A DNA stretch of 64,000 nucleotides from Lepisosteus oculatus (lineage: Eukaryota > Chordata > Actinopteri > Semionotiformes > Lepisosteidae). Shown here one piece after another: positions 53,195 to 64,000 of this stretch (its first letter is position 1; the number at the start of each line of letters is the position of its first letter). Both the position numbers and the translations under genes were made by a program. The notes under the pieces are model-generated. The model was given only the letters and a program-made list of their open reading frames with translations, was not told the DNA's origin and did not search any database. The stretch lies in contig NW_027168383.1 of the NCBI RefSeq assembly GCF_040954835.1, positions 497,501 through 561,500 on the forward strand, written 5' to 3'.

Positions 53195-53600
53195 CTAGCT
53201 GCTCCATCACTTGCATCCCCTTGCAACTCGCAACTGAAAACCCACTGAAGCTAAGCAGGTGTGAGCCAGGTCAGTACCCGGATGAGGGTGAGCTACAGGG
53301 AAAAACAAAGCTTCCAGCTGGAAGCGGTGTTAATGGTGCCGGCGGTGGGGCGCTCACCCTGAGGTCTGTGCGGGTCCCAATGCCCCAGCATAGTGACGGA
53401 GACACTGTGTTGTAAAAGGGCGCTGTCTTTTGGATGAGATGTAAAACCGAGGTCACATCGCTCTGTGGTCATTAAAAATGACCACCAAAACCTTTGACAA
53501 AAGCTCTTGGTAATTGATCGTCTTCAATAATGCTTCTCCTTTAGGTACATTTTAAATCAGCTGAAAAATTCTGTGAAATGGGGGGCACTTCAGGCCAGTG
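53195..53600 (+). mobile_element. 5S-derived SINE, third cassette copy
   Basis: Same order as at 22 kb: tRNA-Gly, SINE, spacer, tRNA-Ile. CCACTGAAGCTAAGCAGGTG head and GACCACCAAAACCTTTGAC body. Confidence 0.75.
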
Positions 53601-53737
53601 TAGGATTTGGGTTACAAGAACCATGAAACTGCATGAGAAAGCCCGTACACTGAATTACACGGCTTTCTATTCAAAGGAGGGCAAAAGAAATTCCCTGAGT
53701 TCGATTTTTTGCAGCACAGAGAGAACCACTGTCGTGA

Positions 53738-53811
53738 GGCCGGTTAGCTCAGTTGGTTAGAGCATGGTGCTAATAACGCCAAAGTCACGGGTTCGTGCCC
53801 CGTACTGGCCA
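53738..53811 (+). tRNA. tRNA-Ile(AAT), second copy
   Basis: 74 nt, GGCCGGTTAGCTCAGTTGG start, anticodon AAT. The B box GGTTCGTGCCC is one base off at the key A. CCTTTTCTCC terminator downstream. The acceptor 3' strand reads ACTGGCC versus ACGGGCC. Confidence 0.85.
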
Positions 53812-54129
53812 GGTCCTTTTCTCCTCTCTTACCAAAGCTGTTAGGTTCCTTTCCGTGGTGAGAGGGGTTGTCATGCAACGCTGCCACATAGTGCCGACAG
53901 ACAATTAAATGACAAAAATGAAGAGAGTTAAAGCAGCTGGAGAGGTTCTCTTACAACTTTTGAGCTGACACAGTTTTGGAAAATAATTCCTTCACGCTGC
54001 AGTGTACCATATAGGCAGCCAAGAGTCTCCAAAACAAAACAGAATTGACAGTCATATAATGTCCATTAACCCCGGTTTTAAACGCAGCATCATGTCTGCC
54101 ATCATAAGAATATGAGTCCAATATTTTAG

Positions 54130-54800
54130 AATATAGTCAGAATGACTTCTAACCTTAGCTGTGGTGTCTTTAATCCCTATTGCTCAATGCATGGTGTACG
54201 TACTGCATACATGTGTCTTGAGAATGAGGAATGGGCCCCTGAGACAGTCATTTGCCTGTTTCACAAATGATCGTATTTTACTAGAGATTCTGTTTGGGAT
54301 TCAGATGTGCATTCGGACAGCAATCCCTTTCAAGAAATGATATGTTCTGGATGAGGTCAAAGGTGCTAGAACACTGTATTTAGGATGTGTTTGCAGTGAT
54401 TGTGTGTCTCCTGCTTCAACGCAGTGATATATAGATGTGCTCCTGTAATTTATTGGTACATGCCCAGGGCAGTAAGTAGTCTGAGGATTTATTTCCAGAC
54501 GGCATAGAGCAGTGAAGCACTTCTACTTAAATTATTACATTATACACAATTTGAGTTCATTTTAAAAAGTAAAAGGTAATGAAAGGAATGCATTTTCATA
54601 AGAAAGATAATACCGATATGCATGTGATAATCTTCCTTATATCATGTAGTGCGTCATTTGGACACTTTGTGGGCTTGAAATACAAAGAAAATCATGTTCT
54701 ATGGTACAAGATAAATACAAAACTTAATCATTTATTTTAATTAGATTTGTTTATAAAGCATAAGCAATCATTTATTACATTAATATATGTGAAAATGACA
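54130..54800 (-). repeat. Inverted copies of the 22.7-24.8 kb repeats
   Basis: The two repeat families described at 22,720-24,800 reappear here on the opposite strand. No gene. Confidence 0.7.
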
Positions 54801-55404
54801 TTTTAGCACCATAATATTACATACAGGTCTCTAGCTTCAACACAGTGATATATATATATATGCTCAGTGATTTATTGGTACATGCCCAGGGCAATAATCA
54901 GAATTAGTATTTATTTCCATACGGGCTACAGGTAATGTTGCGAAATACTTCAACACACTGGATCGCAGATTTAGACCCCCTGCACTCTTACTCCTTAAAA
55001 ACCAAAGAAATGAAGATATGTAGCAATCACATTGTAACAGGGGTGACAGTGACTTAATGCTTATACTACTGGACTTCTGGTACCTTTAGGGTACGGTGTT
55101 CCCTGAAGGGCTCTCAAACCCCGCATTTCAGATGCCTAGCTGTATTGCTGATGTGTTGCACCTCAGAATCACTTTTAAACCTTACCTCTGGTATCTTTAA
55201 TCCCTATTGCTCAACGCATGGTGAAAGTATTGCATAAATGTGTCTGAAAATGAGCAATGGGCACCTGAGAGACTCATTTGCCTGTTTCACAAATGATCAT
55301 ATTTGACTAGAGATTCTGTTTGGGATTCAGTTGTGCATTCTGACAGCAATCTCTTTCAAAAAATGATTTTACCTTATCGCGGCTTTGCCCTTCTTGCCTT
55401 TTTG

Positions 55405-55484
55405 GACAATATCTCCATCTTGTGGTCGTTGTTGGTAATGTCTAGACAATATCTCCATCTTGTGGTCGTTGTTGGTAATGTTTT
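55405..55484 (+). repeat. Two direct copies of a 40-bp unit
   Basis: GACAATATCTCCATCTTGTG + GTCGTTGTTGGTAATGTCTA occurs twice in a row. The same doublet is at 59,292-59,371, so the doublet itself was spread as part of a longer repeat beginning near 55,300 / 59,195. Confidence 0.85.
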
Positions 55485-58400
55485 CTTATGCCCTTTTTTT
55501 ATTTCAATTCTCTATTAGATGATTCTAGAATCTCTACAATAGAGTTGAAAACATCAGTTTTATAGCAGACAATATGACATTATTTATAGTCCAATTAGAA
55601 ATTTATTACCCTGTTTTTAACATAATAACAAATTAAAACTAAATTTGGAACACCAGGGAACATAAAAAATGATTTTTAGGAAAACCATGAGGTTCTCTGT
55701 GTCCGATGCCTGCAAGGGGAGAAAGCTAGAATCCTTTGATTTTTCCAAATTTGAAAATAAACATCATATAACAACAGCTTTCATTCCTAGGAGTGAAAAA
55801 CAACCATTTTTGAAGACATATTAGTTTCTAAAACACTACAATAAAGTTAAAAACATCCATTTTATATTACATTATTTTTTGTGAAATAATTAAATTGGCT
55901 TATTTCTCTCACATTAAATTGGCTACAAATGCAAGAATTCAACCAGATATTCTTGTAAAATGTATAATGTTGCATTGCAGTTAGTTAATGTAGTTAGTCC
56001 ATAGTCAGCAATCTAAACTTTATTGTTAAGCTTTAATGATTGATGTTGTACCAGTAACCTTTAGAAATACTATAGTACTTCACAAATGCTTTGTGTGTTT
56101 GGAAACCTTTTGAGTAAAAGCCTTATAAAAATAGGTTTAGTTTTTACAGGACATCACAAAGAAATAGGATGGTATAATTCTTATAATTGCTTAGTGATTG
56201 TATTTGGAAGATTATGCACTAAACAGACTTCAGGAATGCCAGTGGATCATTGTGCTATTTGGAATTATTCCAAAAATCAAGTGACCTCTTTGCTGTAGTA
56301 TTTTTAGTATTATTTATTTAGTATTAATAAAGAATAGATTTATTAAAGTCGTGCGATGTGCAAGCGGGATATGTAAAATAATTTAAAATAAAGTTTTTTA
56401 TTATTGTTATAGAGAAACATGATCAGATTTTCCCTGGTTCAGAAACAAAACGATTAAAATCTGTAATCTTTCCACTTGTATGTCATCAGACATTAACGAG
56501 TACAACCCCCCTCTCTGCCGGAGTGCTGGCTGTGACGAATTAAACCAATTTCACAGGTGTTTTCAAAGTAGGAAGTACAGTGTTAACTAGTAGATGGCCT
56601 CCTCAATGAAATCGCTTCAACATGCTAATGCGTTGGTGTAACAGTCCGGGCGTGGCAAGCTTCCAATGTCAACTCGACTCGATTGGAAGACAATGAACGT
56701 ATTTTAGCCCTAAATGAATTAATAGCAAACATGGTTTACATAAAAGACATTTTTCCAAGAAAGTTTATAATAATACAATCTATAGTTGAAATCTGAGCCT
56801 AAATATAAAGAAAAAAGCATTTTCAGAGAGCAATCACGCTGTGTTTATGTAGAAAAAGCGATTAGGTTTATGAGCAATCTAATTACCTATTCGCTTAAAA
56901 CGCTATATAAAATAAAGTTTATTTAAAGATGAATGATAAGTGTCGCAGTTTTAATAATTTTCGTAGTAGGGCTTGGACAGATTCCAAGTGCATTTTTGCA
57001 ATTTACGTTGCATTGTCCAATGTGATGTTGTAATACAGTTTAGAATACAGTAAGTCTAAACTGTATCAGCTTTATTTATGGGTTGCAATTTAGAAAAAGT
57101 CAAAAACCGCACTCAAAATCCAATTTAGAGCTTTCTGGCAAGAGGAGACACCCAAATTATAATGTAACATGCCACTGTTTGTGCATGAACAAAGTTATAC
57201 TGCAATTTTCCTTAGATACGCGATTAAAAAAAATAATTTTTTTGAATCCCCGGCCAAACACATTCCATAAGAATCAGCGCTTTTATACAGTATATCGCCT
57301 TTAAACACGCGTTTACGATTTAAATCAAAACTCGATTCAAATCAATATAAATGTTTATTTTGTAACGCATAGGTGACTATTCATTGTTATTAAAAAGACG
57401 TAAATTCGATCATGTTGTGATATTTAGAAATATAAATTTGTTTTGATGCGAGTGAGGTTTTATTTAATCTCTGACCAAGGGAAATGTTTCATTTTTTCAA
57501 AGAAATGTTTGTTAAAAATTAAAGTCATAGTTCCATGAGATTCAACCACAGACCATGTGACATAGGAGTCAGGAACCTAACCCACAGCACCACCAGCGCA
57601 GTCACATGCTGAGGGCTGAAAAAGCACTACAGAAACATTATCGACTATAAAATAATGTAATTAGGCACAGAAGAAGTTTACAGCACAGTACAATAATAAA
57701 TGCTGACCATGACTTTAGAAGCATAAATTACCTTACACTCAATTTAAACACAAGCTGTCTTTAGCCCTCTAAGCTGGTTCATACAGAAATGTAGAGAACC
57801 AGGCTCAGAACACACAGCTTCATTAGCGAATACATATGCAGAACAACTAGAGAAGATGTTTTACAGAGGATGGATTTTTAGAAACATCCCATCAGTGACA
57901 TCACTGAAGTCAACTCCTAGGTAACTGTCGTGTGGATAGTTTCACAAGAATCAGACAAAGGTTTAAGCATCGCTTATTTTAGATAAAACTGCAAAAAAAC
58001 AACAACAACCCATAATGTACTTCTTTGCGGCTCTGTTTGCCCAAATCATATATTCACAACGTGAAATTAGAAAATAGTATTACGTAACCAAAAACCGCAA
58101 TATGGAAACAGAACCTGTGTAATTGTTGACAGATGATGTACTCGTAACATTTTTACAAGACGAACTACAACATTTAAAAAATGACTTGTATGTACTTGAT
58201 ATCTCTAATCAATCCACTGCACTGCATTAAAACAAAACAAAAACTAAAACGCCCTGGGCATACCGTTTCGCGCTTCTTATCAGTTGCTCAAAAGCAATTT
58301 GACCGTATGAAATGCATAATATAAACCTAGAAACATATACGTGAGGAGTATTTACGTAGTATCGGTGTCAAGACATACCTCTCAAATACTGTAAATCAAG

Positions 58401-58641
58401 TTAAAAATATCTCAAGACCGATTCTGGTCATAATGAAACCATGTTTCGTGTATGTTTTCTTTAAAGTACCGAGACCAGCCATATACTGTATGTTTATGTT
58501 CCAAAATTAATATCGTTTATGGCCTTCACACGCGTTGCATTACGCTCCTATTCTTTTTATGCTCAGGCACTAAGATTTCCCTTCAGTGGTAAAATTCCAT
58601 ATAAATATTCAATACTTAAACGGGCACAGTTAAGACATTAA

Positions 58642-58642
<1 letters not shown>

Positions 58643-58672
<30 letters not shown>
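58643..58672. repeat. Microsatellite (ATATAC)n
   Basis: About five units of ATATAC. Confidence 0.85.
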
Positions 58673-59026
58673 AACTGTATACAGTACAGTTTGCATACGG
58701 TAATATGTTTATGTTCCTAAATCAATCTCTTTTATGAGCATGTGAAAGGCATGGTGAATCGATTCTCAAAAATTACTGTACTTTGCATGATTGGAAAAAA
58801 ATGCGTGATTGCGAAATGCTGTGGTGTTACTTTTACAAAGAAGGTCAGTGAAAGAAATAATGTGGACCAGGGCAATACTTTGAGTTTACAGCTTGTCCAA
58901 GGTCATTTATTATTAATACTATTAGTAATATCTTCATTAAAGACTTTGATGGCTACAGCTCAAACATGAGAAGTTGAGCTTTATTAGCTCCACCTTGCGG
59001 AAATTCCGGATACTATTATTTTGCTA

Positions 59027-59072
59027 GCGGTATTTACCGGTAACTCGCGGTATTTACCGGTAACTCGCGGTA
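59027..59072. repeat. 20-bp tandem repeat, 2.3 copies
   Basis: GCGGTATTTACCGGTAACTC twice plus GCGGTA. Each unit contains the near-palindromes ATTTACCGGTAA and TTACCGGTAA. Confidence 0.8.
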
Positions 59073-59291
59073 GACTGCGTACAGCGTACCGGAAAATAAT
59101 GCAGTATCGCCCGCACATTTTGAATGGCTGCATCTGTAGCAATCATATTGTAGCAGACACTCATTTGCCTGTTTCACAAATGATCATATTTTACTAGAGA
59201 TTCTGTTTGGGATACGGATGTGCATTCTGACACCAATCTCTTACAAAAAATGATTTTACCTTATCGCGGCTTTGCCCTTCTTGCCTCTTTG

Positions 59292-59371
59292 GACAATATC
59301 TCCATCTTGTGGTCGTTGTTGGTAATGTCTAGACAATATCTCCATCTTGTGGTCGTTGTTGGTAATGTCTT
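59292..59371 (+). repeat. Second site of the 40-bp doublet
   Basis: Same two-unit structure as 55,405-55,484, followed here by a LINE-like tail. Confidence 0.85.
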
Positions 59372-59375
59372 CTTA

Positions 59376-59530
59376 TAGATAGATACTTTATTGATCCCGT
59401 GAGGGAAATTGCAGTGCAACAGCAGCTTAACACACACAACACAGCCACAGTGTAACGAATTATATAATAATAGTACAATACTGTATATATACTGTATATA
59501 TATATATGAAACAGAAATAGAAACAGAAAC
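59376..59530 (-). mobile_element. 3' end of an L2/CR1-type LINE or derived SINE
   Basis: TAGATAGATACTTTATTGAT followed by CCCGTGAGGGAAATTGCAGT is a widespread fish repeat tail with a short (TCTA)n end on the minus strand. Family assignment is tentative. Confidence 0.45.
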
Positions 59531-59559
59531 AGGAATCGCTTACTCACCTGGAGAATCTC

Positions 59560-60270
59560 TGTAGGAATATATAGCATTTATCAATGGAAATAAAAGCTGC
59601 TTTAATACAGTGCATGTTCAAACTCAAACCCTCAGCTGCTGTTCTTGTTTGTTTTGGGACAAATTGCAACTGAGCATCGCATGAACCGTTACGTACCCTC
59701 ATCTGTTAGGGAATTTCAAGGGAGGAGTTAGGTCAGAATGGGTAGGCTGCAAAACAACAAGTAAAGATTTATTCCAAGATGAAACGTTGTGGCGGTTTTC
59801 TTATCTTTTCAGCATGGACTAAACTTTTACGTGTTCCTTATATGCTATATGTGTATCTATTAGCACCAATGTCGTTCTTAAAAACTAACATGAAATTGTC
59901 AGGGACATTCAGCTATATACAAAGACGAGACAGACAAAGTAATAATTCTGTATTAACGTGGCCTACATATTGACGCAATGATCGAACTAACTGACATGTT
60001 CTGATTCAGATCCCCTGCAGTTCATGCCAATTAGAACAATAGCAATGCTGAGTCCTCCCCACCCTACCGAGCACAAATTCAGCTGCTCTCCAGTTCTGTT
60101 CTGCATGTTTTTTCATTGCAATTGAGCTCGGAGCTGGAGATGATCTCCATACAGTTCTGTGTTCACTAGCCCGCACTTGCGTGCTAATTTACGGGTTGTG
60201 GCAAATGCTTTTCTATAGTTCATATACATGACGGCAACCTGTTACCGAGGAACCTGAGAGGTTTAAAAGC
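59560..60270. other. Repeat-derived spacer, no gene
   Basis: 59,570-59,940 is related to 52,610-52,860. 59,779-59,830 holds a diverged GAAACGTTGTG...TTCAGCATGG motif also seen at 63,165-63,205 and 60,680-60,713. No gene. Confidence 0.55.
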
Positions 60271-60274
60271 CTCA

Positions 60275-60347
60275 TGAGCCAGGCAGGACTCGAACCTACA
60301 ATCTTCTGATCCGAAGTCAGACGCGTTATCCATTACGCCACTGGCCC
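60275..60347 (-). tRNA. tRNA-Arg(TCG)
   Basis: Minus-strand 73 nt, GGGCCAGTGGCGTAATGGAT start, anticodon loop CTTCGGA (TCG), B box GGTTCGAGTCC. The acceptor GGGCCAG pairs with CTGGCTC with one G-T. The body resembles vertebrate tRNA-Arg(ACG) more than typical TCG genes. TTTT terminator follows seven bases downstream. Confidence 0.9.
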
Positions 60348-60639
60348 ATAGGACATGCACTTGCACTCCACCACAGAGAGCTCTACACTGCTACTAGTAG
60401 TACACTTCCCCATCTAAATTTTCACAGCAAGAAACTTGTGTTTCCTACTATTTTTATCAGGTTTAAAATATCATCTCCTTAAAACAGAAAAAGTGTTGAT
60501 GTGTCGTGCTGAAATTCCGATTGATTTTGAATTCAAAGAAAAAAGGTTTTCTTCCAAAACACCATGAAATTGTCACATCTTGCAGACAATAGGTGTATTC
60601 CATGTTGAAAAGAGAAGAAAGAAAACCATGGAGCCTTTA

Positions 60640-62270
60640 ACAGGTGTGAGGCTTCTTCAGGTGTGAGAAGACCTCACAGTCGAAACGCTGTGGTTCCATT
60701 CTTCTCTTTTCAGTGTAGTGATTCATAGCCGTTCAGGGACCCCAAATATGTAAGAAAACCGGTTCAGGGACGCCAAATATGTAATCATAGTGGCTCTCTG
60801 AAGGCACCAGTTCTGTAGGGTTTGGGCATTTACTGAGACAATTATTAATAGTAGCAGTAAATCACAAAGTTGATTCTTTTGATGGCTTTAGAGTCCAACC
60901 ATGCGACATAACTCAAACAACGCACACACACAGGTACTAATACACGAGGATACATTTATTAATACATAGAATATGCATATAAAACTAACAGATCTTATCG
61001 AGAGGGTTATCAGAATACAAAAGGTATATATTCAGTCAGTTACGAAGTGTTACACATATCAAGAGGACATACGTTCAGTATATCATTCATTAAGACCGTT
61101 TCGTAAATGAACTTAGTTATAACTTCTACATTAGATACTCAAACAAGTACATAACTCTTAGGAATTAAATTGATATCAACTGGTTGGGATAACAATTGAA
61201 TTCTCGAGCTGTAATGCATTGAAGTTAAATACTCATCCAATCTTTGGGGATTCAGATCTCCTGCGGGCACAAAGAAACAGTTGCAGGCTGTTGCTGTCCA
61301 ATCCGCGCTCTCTGGCTCAGTGCCAGGCTGTGCTGTGCGGCTTGCGACGGTGCGCTGCTGATGCTCACTGACCGGCTAGTTAGTGTTGGCTTTAACTAGC
61401 AAAGTTTGTGCACAGGACAAAAGATGACTGTGGGTCCCAGCAAGTCAGGAAGAGGACCGGTTCGTTCCTAATGAAGAGCTAGTTCTGAATAGTGATTCAG
61501 CTTTCCACAGTTCCGACCTGTTCACGAGGCCTGCTGCTGGTTACTCTCTGGCAACCTCCACTCTAGACTCTTAGAACAAAGGAAAGTTCTGGCACTCAGA
61601 CACACTGGCCGTTCCGTGGTTGTCCGGGCTGAGTCTCAGGATGGTCAGGAGGCGCGCTGCGAGGATGTCCTGCCCTTGGGAGCCTTCTGCTCCTGGGCCG
61701 TCCTGCCCTGGAATTCTCCTTTGAATTCCCTTTAGAACAGTCCACAGAATCCTCTCCAGAATCCCTTCTGAATCTTGTTGAATCTCACTGAATCTCTCAG
61801 GCTCTCTGTGTTGCCTGTTTTTACCTGGAGGAACTTCAGCTCATTGATTGGCTGAAAGTTCCATGGGCATCAGAGTTCCACGTGGGTTACTCGGCCCTAC
61901 CAGTCCCTGATTGGTTGATCAAGGTGAGATATGAGTCACTTACTCCTGACACTTAGTAATGCAGTCCAGATGTCCAACTGGCACTCCCTAGACAGATAGG
62001 CGCCAATGGATGACCATTGATCATGATAGCCAGGCTTAGCTAAGTGCATCCCCCTTTGGGAGCTGTCCTAGGACCTTAAATCACCCTGGGAATAGTCTCT
62101 CTGTGGCTGCACCACAGAGATGAACAGAGAAATGGGGCCTCATTTGGGAAGCTCGGAAACACTTAATTCTGCCTTATTAATAAGCCTCGCCGCTACATCA
62201 GCATGCAATAAACCTATTACTTGTTCCTTTGCAGCCGAGGCATGCTGACGTAGCTACCCAGCTGAACATC
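60640..62270 (+). repeat. Interspersed repeat split by the solo LTR
   Basis: The repeat CACAGTCGAAACGCTGTGG...CTTTTCAG continues after the LTR as CATGCAATAAACCTATTAC and TTGCAGCCGAGGCATGCTGA. The unbroken form is at 63,160-63,260. Confidence 0.75.
60714..62197 (-). repeat. Family-A-type solo LTR (1,484 bp) with longer 3' end
   Basis: Minus-strand LTR from TGTAGCGGCGAGGC (62,197) to the end CACTACA (60,714), flanked by the 4-bp target duplication TCAG (60,710-60,713 and 62,198-62,201). Compared with the 1,406-bp LTRs it carries one additional PBS-like unit at its 3' end (TTTGGGGTCCCTGAACGG), which in the family-A provirus lies outside the LTR. It is several per cent diverged, so older. The LTR-LTR recombination that removed the interior is the usual route. 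Confidence 0.9.
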
Positions 62271-62711
62271 TTGCAGACTCTACAGTACTTCTCTCCTGTA
62301 GAAGTAAAGCAGGGCTTGCTGGGTGAGCTTTTGCTCCGGTAAATTAGGTCACGTGTCATGTTAAATCACTTCTTCTAAACACAACATTTGCTGGTGCTAG
62401 CTTTCCCCATGAAAAGAGACATTTCCCTTACAGTACATGACATATCGTTTTTATTCTATCAATAAGTATAGAAATTAAACAAAAGAAAAAATGGTGTCGC
62501 CAAAGAATGCACAGCTCTGTCGCCTTGGGGAGGTGTCAAGGGCATTGAGCTCCTTGGACATGAAAAGTGCCCGATAAATGCCATTTCTCATCATTTCTCT
62601 TGGCGTCAGTTCTGCTATTAAATGGGACGGAGGCAACGGGCTCAGAGAGCAGGTTAAGTGCACACCGAACGCAGATGTGTCCAAGTGTCTGTAAAAGCGC
62701 GGTGCTCCGCT

Positions 62712-62785
62712 GGCGCTGTTCCCTAGTGGCTTAAAGTGCCTGCCTAGTAAGCAGGCGATCCTGGGTCTGAATACCAGCGGTGCCT
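62712..62785 (+). pseudogene. tRNA-Thr(AGT)-derived relic
   Basis: Acceptor, anticodon arm (CTAGTAA) and T arm resemble tRNA-Thr, but the D arm (TTCCCTAGTGGCTT) and B box (GGTCTGAATAC) are changed and no T run follows. The left flank (62,505-62,700) is related, inverted, to that of tRNA-Thr at 49.1 kb, so it is an old segmental duplicate. Confidence 0.65.
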
Positions 62786-63026
62786 CTCTCCGTGTCTTGT
62801 TGTGCCGAATGTCTCATTTCAGACAAACGTACAGCTTGGTTCAGTTTAATGCAAGAATTCATTTCCTTTCTGGAATAACTTGTTTTTGAAGAAATCCATA
62901 CAGCTTGTGAAAGATGAAATCCATTTCTTGGTTGTCAGTGGAAAAAGATTGCCGGCTGCAAGAAGCGCAAGTGATTGTTTTCTTTGACCATAAACCTGCA
63001 AATGTAGGGAGTACAAGCGGCCGTCA

Positions 63027-63038
63027 GTCTCTGTGGCA

Positions 63039-63093
<55 letters not shown>

Positions 63094-63100
63094 AGGGACG
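63027..63100 (+). tRNA. tRNA-Asn(GTT)
   Basis: 74 nt, GTCTCTGTGGCACAATCGG start, anticodon GTT in CTGTTAA, B box GGTTCAAGCCC, end CCCAGGGACG, TTTTT terminator 10 bases on. The A box has GGCACAATCGG for GGCGCAATCGG. Its 3' 15 bases plus CCA are the exact complement of the family-B primer-binding site. Confidence 0.93.
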
Positions 63101-63924
63101 TATGTCTCCGTTTTTCCAATGTAAACATCATCACCGCTAAAGAAGATGGCGCAGAAGGCTCCACAGTCGAAACGTTGTGCTTCTTTTCTTTTCTTTTCAG
63201 CATGGAGTAAACCTTTGCTTGATCCTTTGCAGCCTACGCATGCTGACACAGCTACCTTTCTCTTAACGCGCCTCAATCATTATTCACCAAAACCATCAGC
63301 AGAATGTGTCGCCTTTGTGGTGATGTCACTCCTCTGCTTCACAAATGTCCTTAGTGACGGACCATTTCTTTCTGCCATTTTTCCGGAGCGGTTATTGATT
63401 GCTCCATCATTTCCCTCATACTTTCCATCCCTAGATTGAAAAAAAAAAACAGAAACAGGCTGACAGGACGACAATCAAATTGCAAAAACTCATCAAAGCA
63501 CTCGATAGAGTATTTGAATCCACAAGTAGCTACGAGCAACTTTGTCCTGGCTTGCATGAAAGTCGGAAAATGTCAAAAAGAAAAAGATGGTGGCTTTTTC
63601 ATATCTGTTCTTTTATTTTTAGTTCGTTGGCTCATCTGTCCATTGTCCTCCTGCCTGGCTCTTGACCTGTGACTGTCTGAACGCACACATTAGACTTTCA
63701 GGCGGGGGATTTGTCCTGAGCCTCTGTGAAAGACCCACCCACCCCCATAAATAACTGCTCTAGAAACACATGAATGCAAAACTAAACCACAGCTTAAAGA
63801 GGAGCTCCAACTCAGTGCCATACTAATGTAAACGATGTAATACTAAGACATGTTCTTATGGATTTGTCTTACCTTGAGATATGTAATTGGATTTCAGGAT
63901 TAACTTCCTCATTCAATGTACTGG
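63101..63924. other. Repeat-derived spacer, no gene
   Basis: 63,160-63,260 is the unbroken form of the repeat hit by the solo LTR. The remainder has no recognised gene; open frames are under 100 codons. Confidence 0.55.
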
Positions 63925-64000
63925 TGATTCTTTGCCTGGTCAGTACCTGGGTGGGAGACCTCCAGCGAACAATTAAGCTTGCTGCTGGAAGTGGTGTTAA
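63925..64000 (+). mobile_element. 5S-derived SINE, start only
   Basis: CCTGGTCAGTACCTGGGTGG and GCTGGAAGTGGTGTTAA match the 5S-like head of the SINE at 22.1 kb. Cut by the window end. Confidence 0.6.

Larger units (their letters stand above)
54801..58980. other. AT-rich, gene-poor stretch
   Basis: No tRNA, snRNA or rRNA signature, no long frame and no splice-consistent series of frames seen. It holds a 40-bp tandem duplication (55,405-55,484) and scattered repeat pieces. The longest open frames (70-75 codons) have no recognisable features. Confidence 0.6.

Noticed and set aside
57541-57615. tRNA-like minus-strand sequence (GGTTGAATCTC B-box-like)
   Set aside because: No acceptor stem or clear anticodon arm. 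Perhaps an old tRNA-derived SINE, but support is too weak to annotate.
17485-63100. U2, U6, U11, U12 or 7SK genes within the snRNA cluster
   Set aside because: I looked for their hallmark sequences by eye and found none. A covariance-model search could change this.

Overview
The window reads as nuclear DNA of a ray-finned fish. The reasons are vertebrate-type U1, U4, U5 and 5S RNA sequences, 5S-derived SINEs of the kind common in fishes, L1/Tx1-type LINEs, and a retrovirus-like LTR family with a dual RNase H layout. A non-teleost lineage such as gar, bowfin or sturgeon is possible, but that is inference. I find no convincing intact host protein gene. The host's own content is small-RNA genes set in duplicated, inverted and transposon-riddled DNA.

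Layout. 1-14.7 kb: a broken retrovirus-like provirus (family B) that carries a younger related provirus (family A) nested at the start of its gag. 14.7-16.9 kb: a broken L1-type LINE holding a possible solo LTR. 17-22.7 kb: a U4 snRNA gene, a 2.8 kb palindromic DNA transposon in its 3' flank, then tRNA-Ser(AGA), tRNA-Gly(GCC), a 5S-derived SINE and tRNA-Ile(AAT). 22.7-26.7 kb: interspersed repeats, a decayed multi-exon gene-like remnant, and tRNA-Gln- and tRNA-Gly-like relics. 26.9-29.9 kb: an inverted copy of the U4 unit, then a convergent 5S (+) / U1 (-) pair. 30-37.7 kb: a 5S-derived SINE and a second 5S/U1 pair whose U1 is split by a near full-length Tx1-like LINE. 37.8-40.9 kb: U5 (+), U4 (+) and a tandem array with four U5 genes (-). 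40.9-45.2 kb: an inverted U4-flank unit, a second palindromic transposon, and a tRNA-Ile-like gene with a threonine anticodon. 45.2-47.9 kb: a truncated second family-B copy. 48-54 kb: tRNA-Thr, tRNA-Ser (GCT, TGA, CGA), a diverged U4 relic, tRNA-Gly, SINE and tRNA-Ile. 54-60 kb: AT-rich, repeats only. 60-64 kb: tRNA-Arg, a family-A solo LTR, a tRNA-Thr-like relic, tRNA-Asn and the start of another SINE.

How it fits together. Three of the five major spliceosomal RNAs (U1, U4, U5), 5S rRNA and at least six tRNA specificities sit within about 46 kb (17.5-63.1 kb). They are arranged as units repeatedly duplicated and inverted, resembling the small-RNA-rich heterochromatic arm known on zebrafish chromosome 4. 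U2 and U6 were not found. The three most notable signals are: the LINE inside a U1 gene; the stepwise reiteration of a tRNA-Asn primer-binding-site unit at the 3' edge of the family-A LTR, supported by two different LTR ends each with its own target-site duplication; and palindromic transposons and inverted duplications built around U4.
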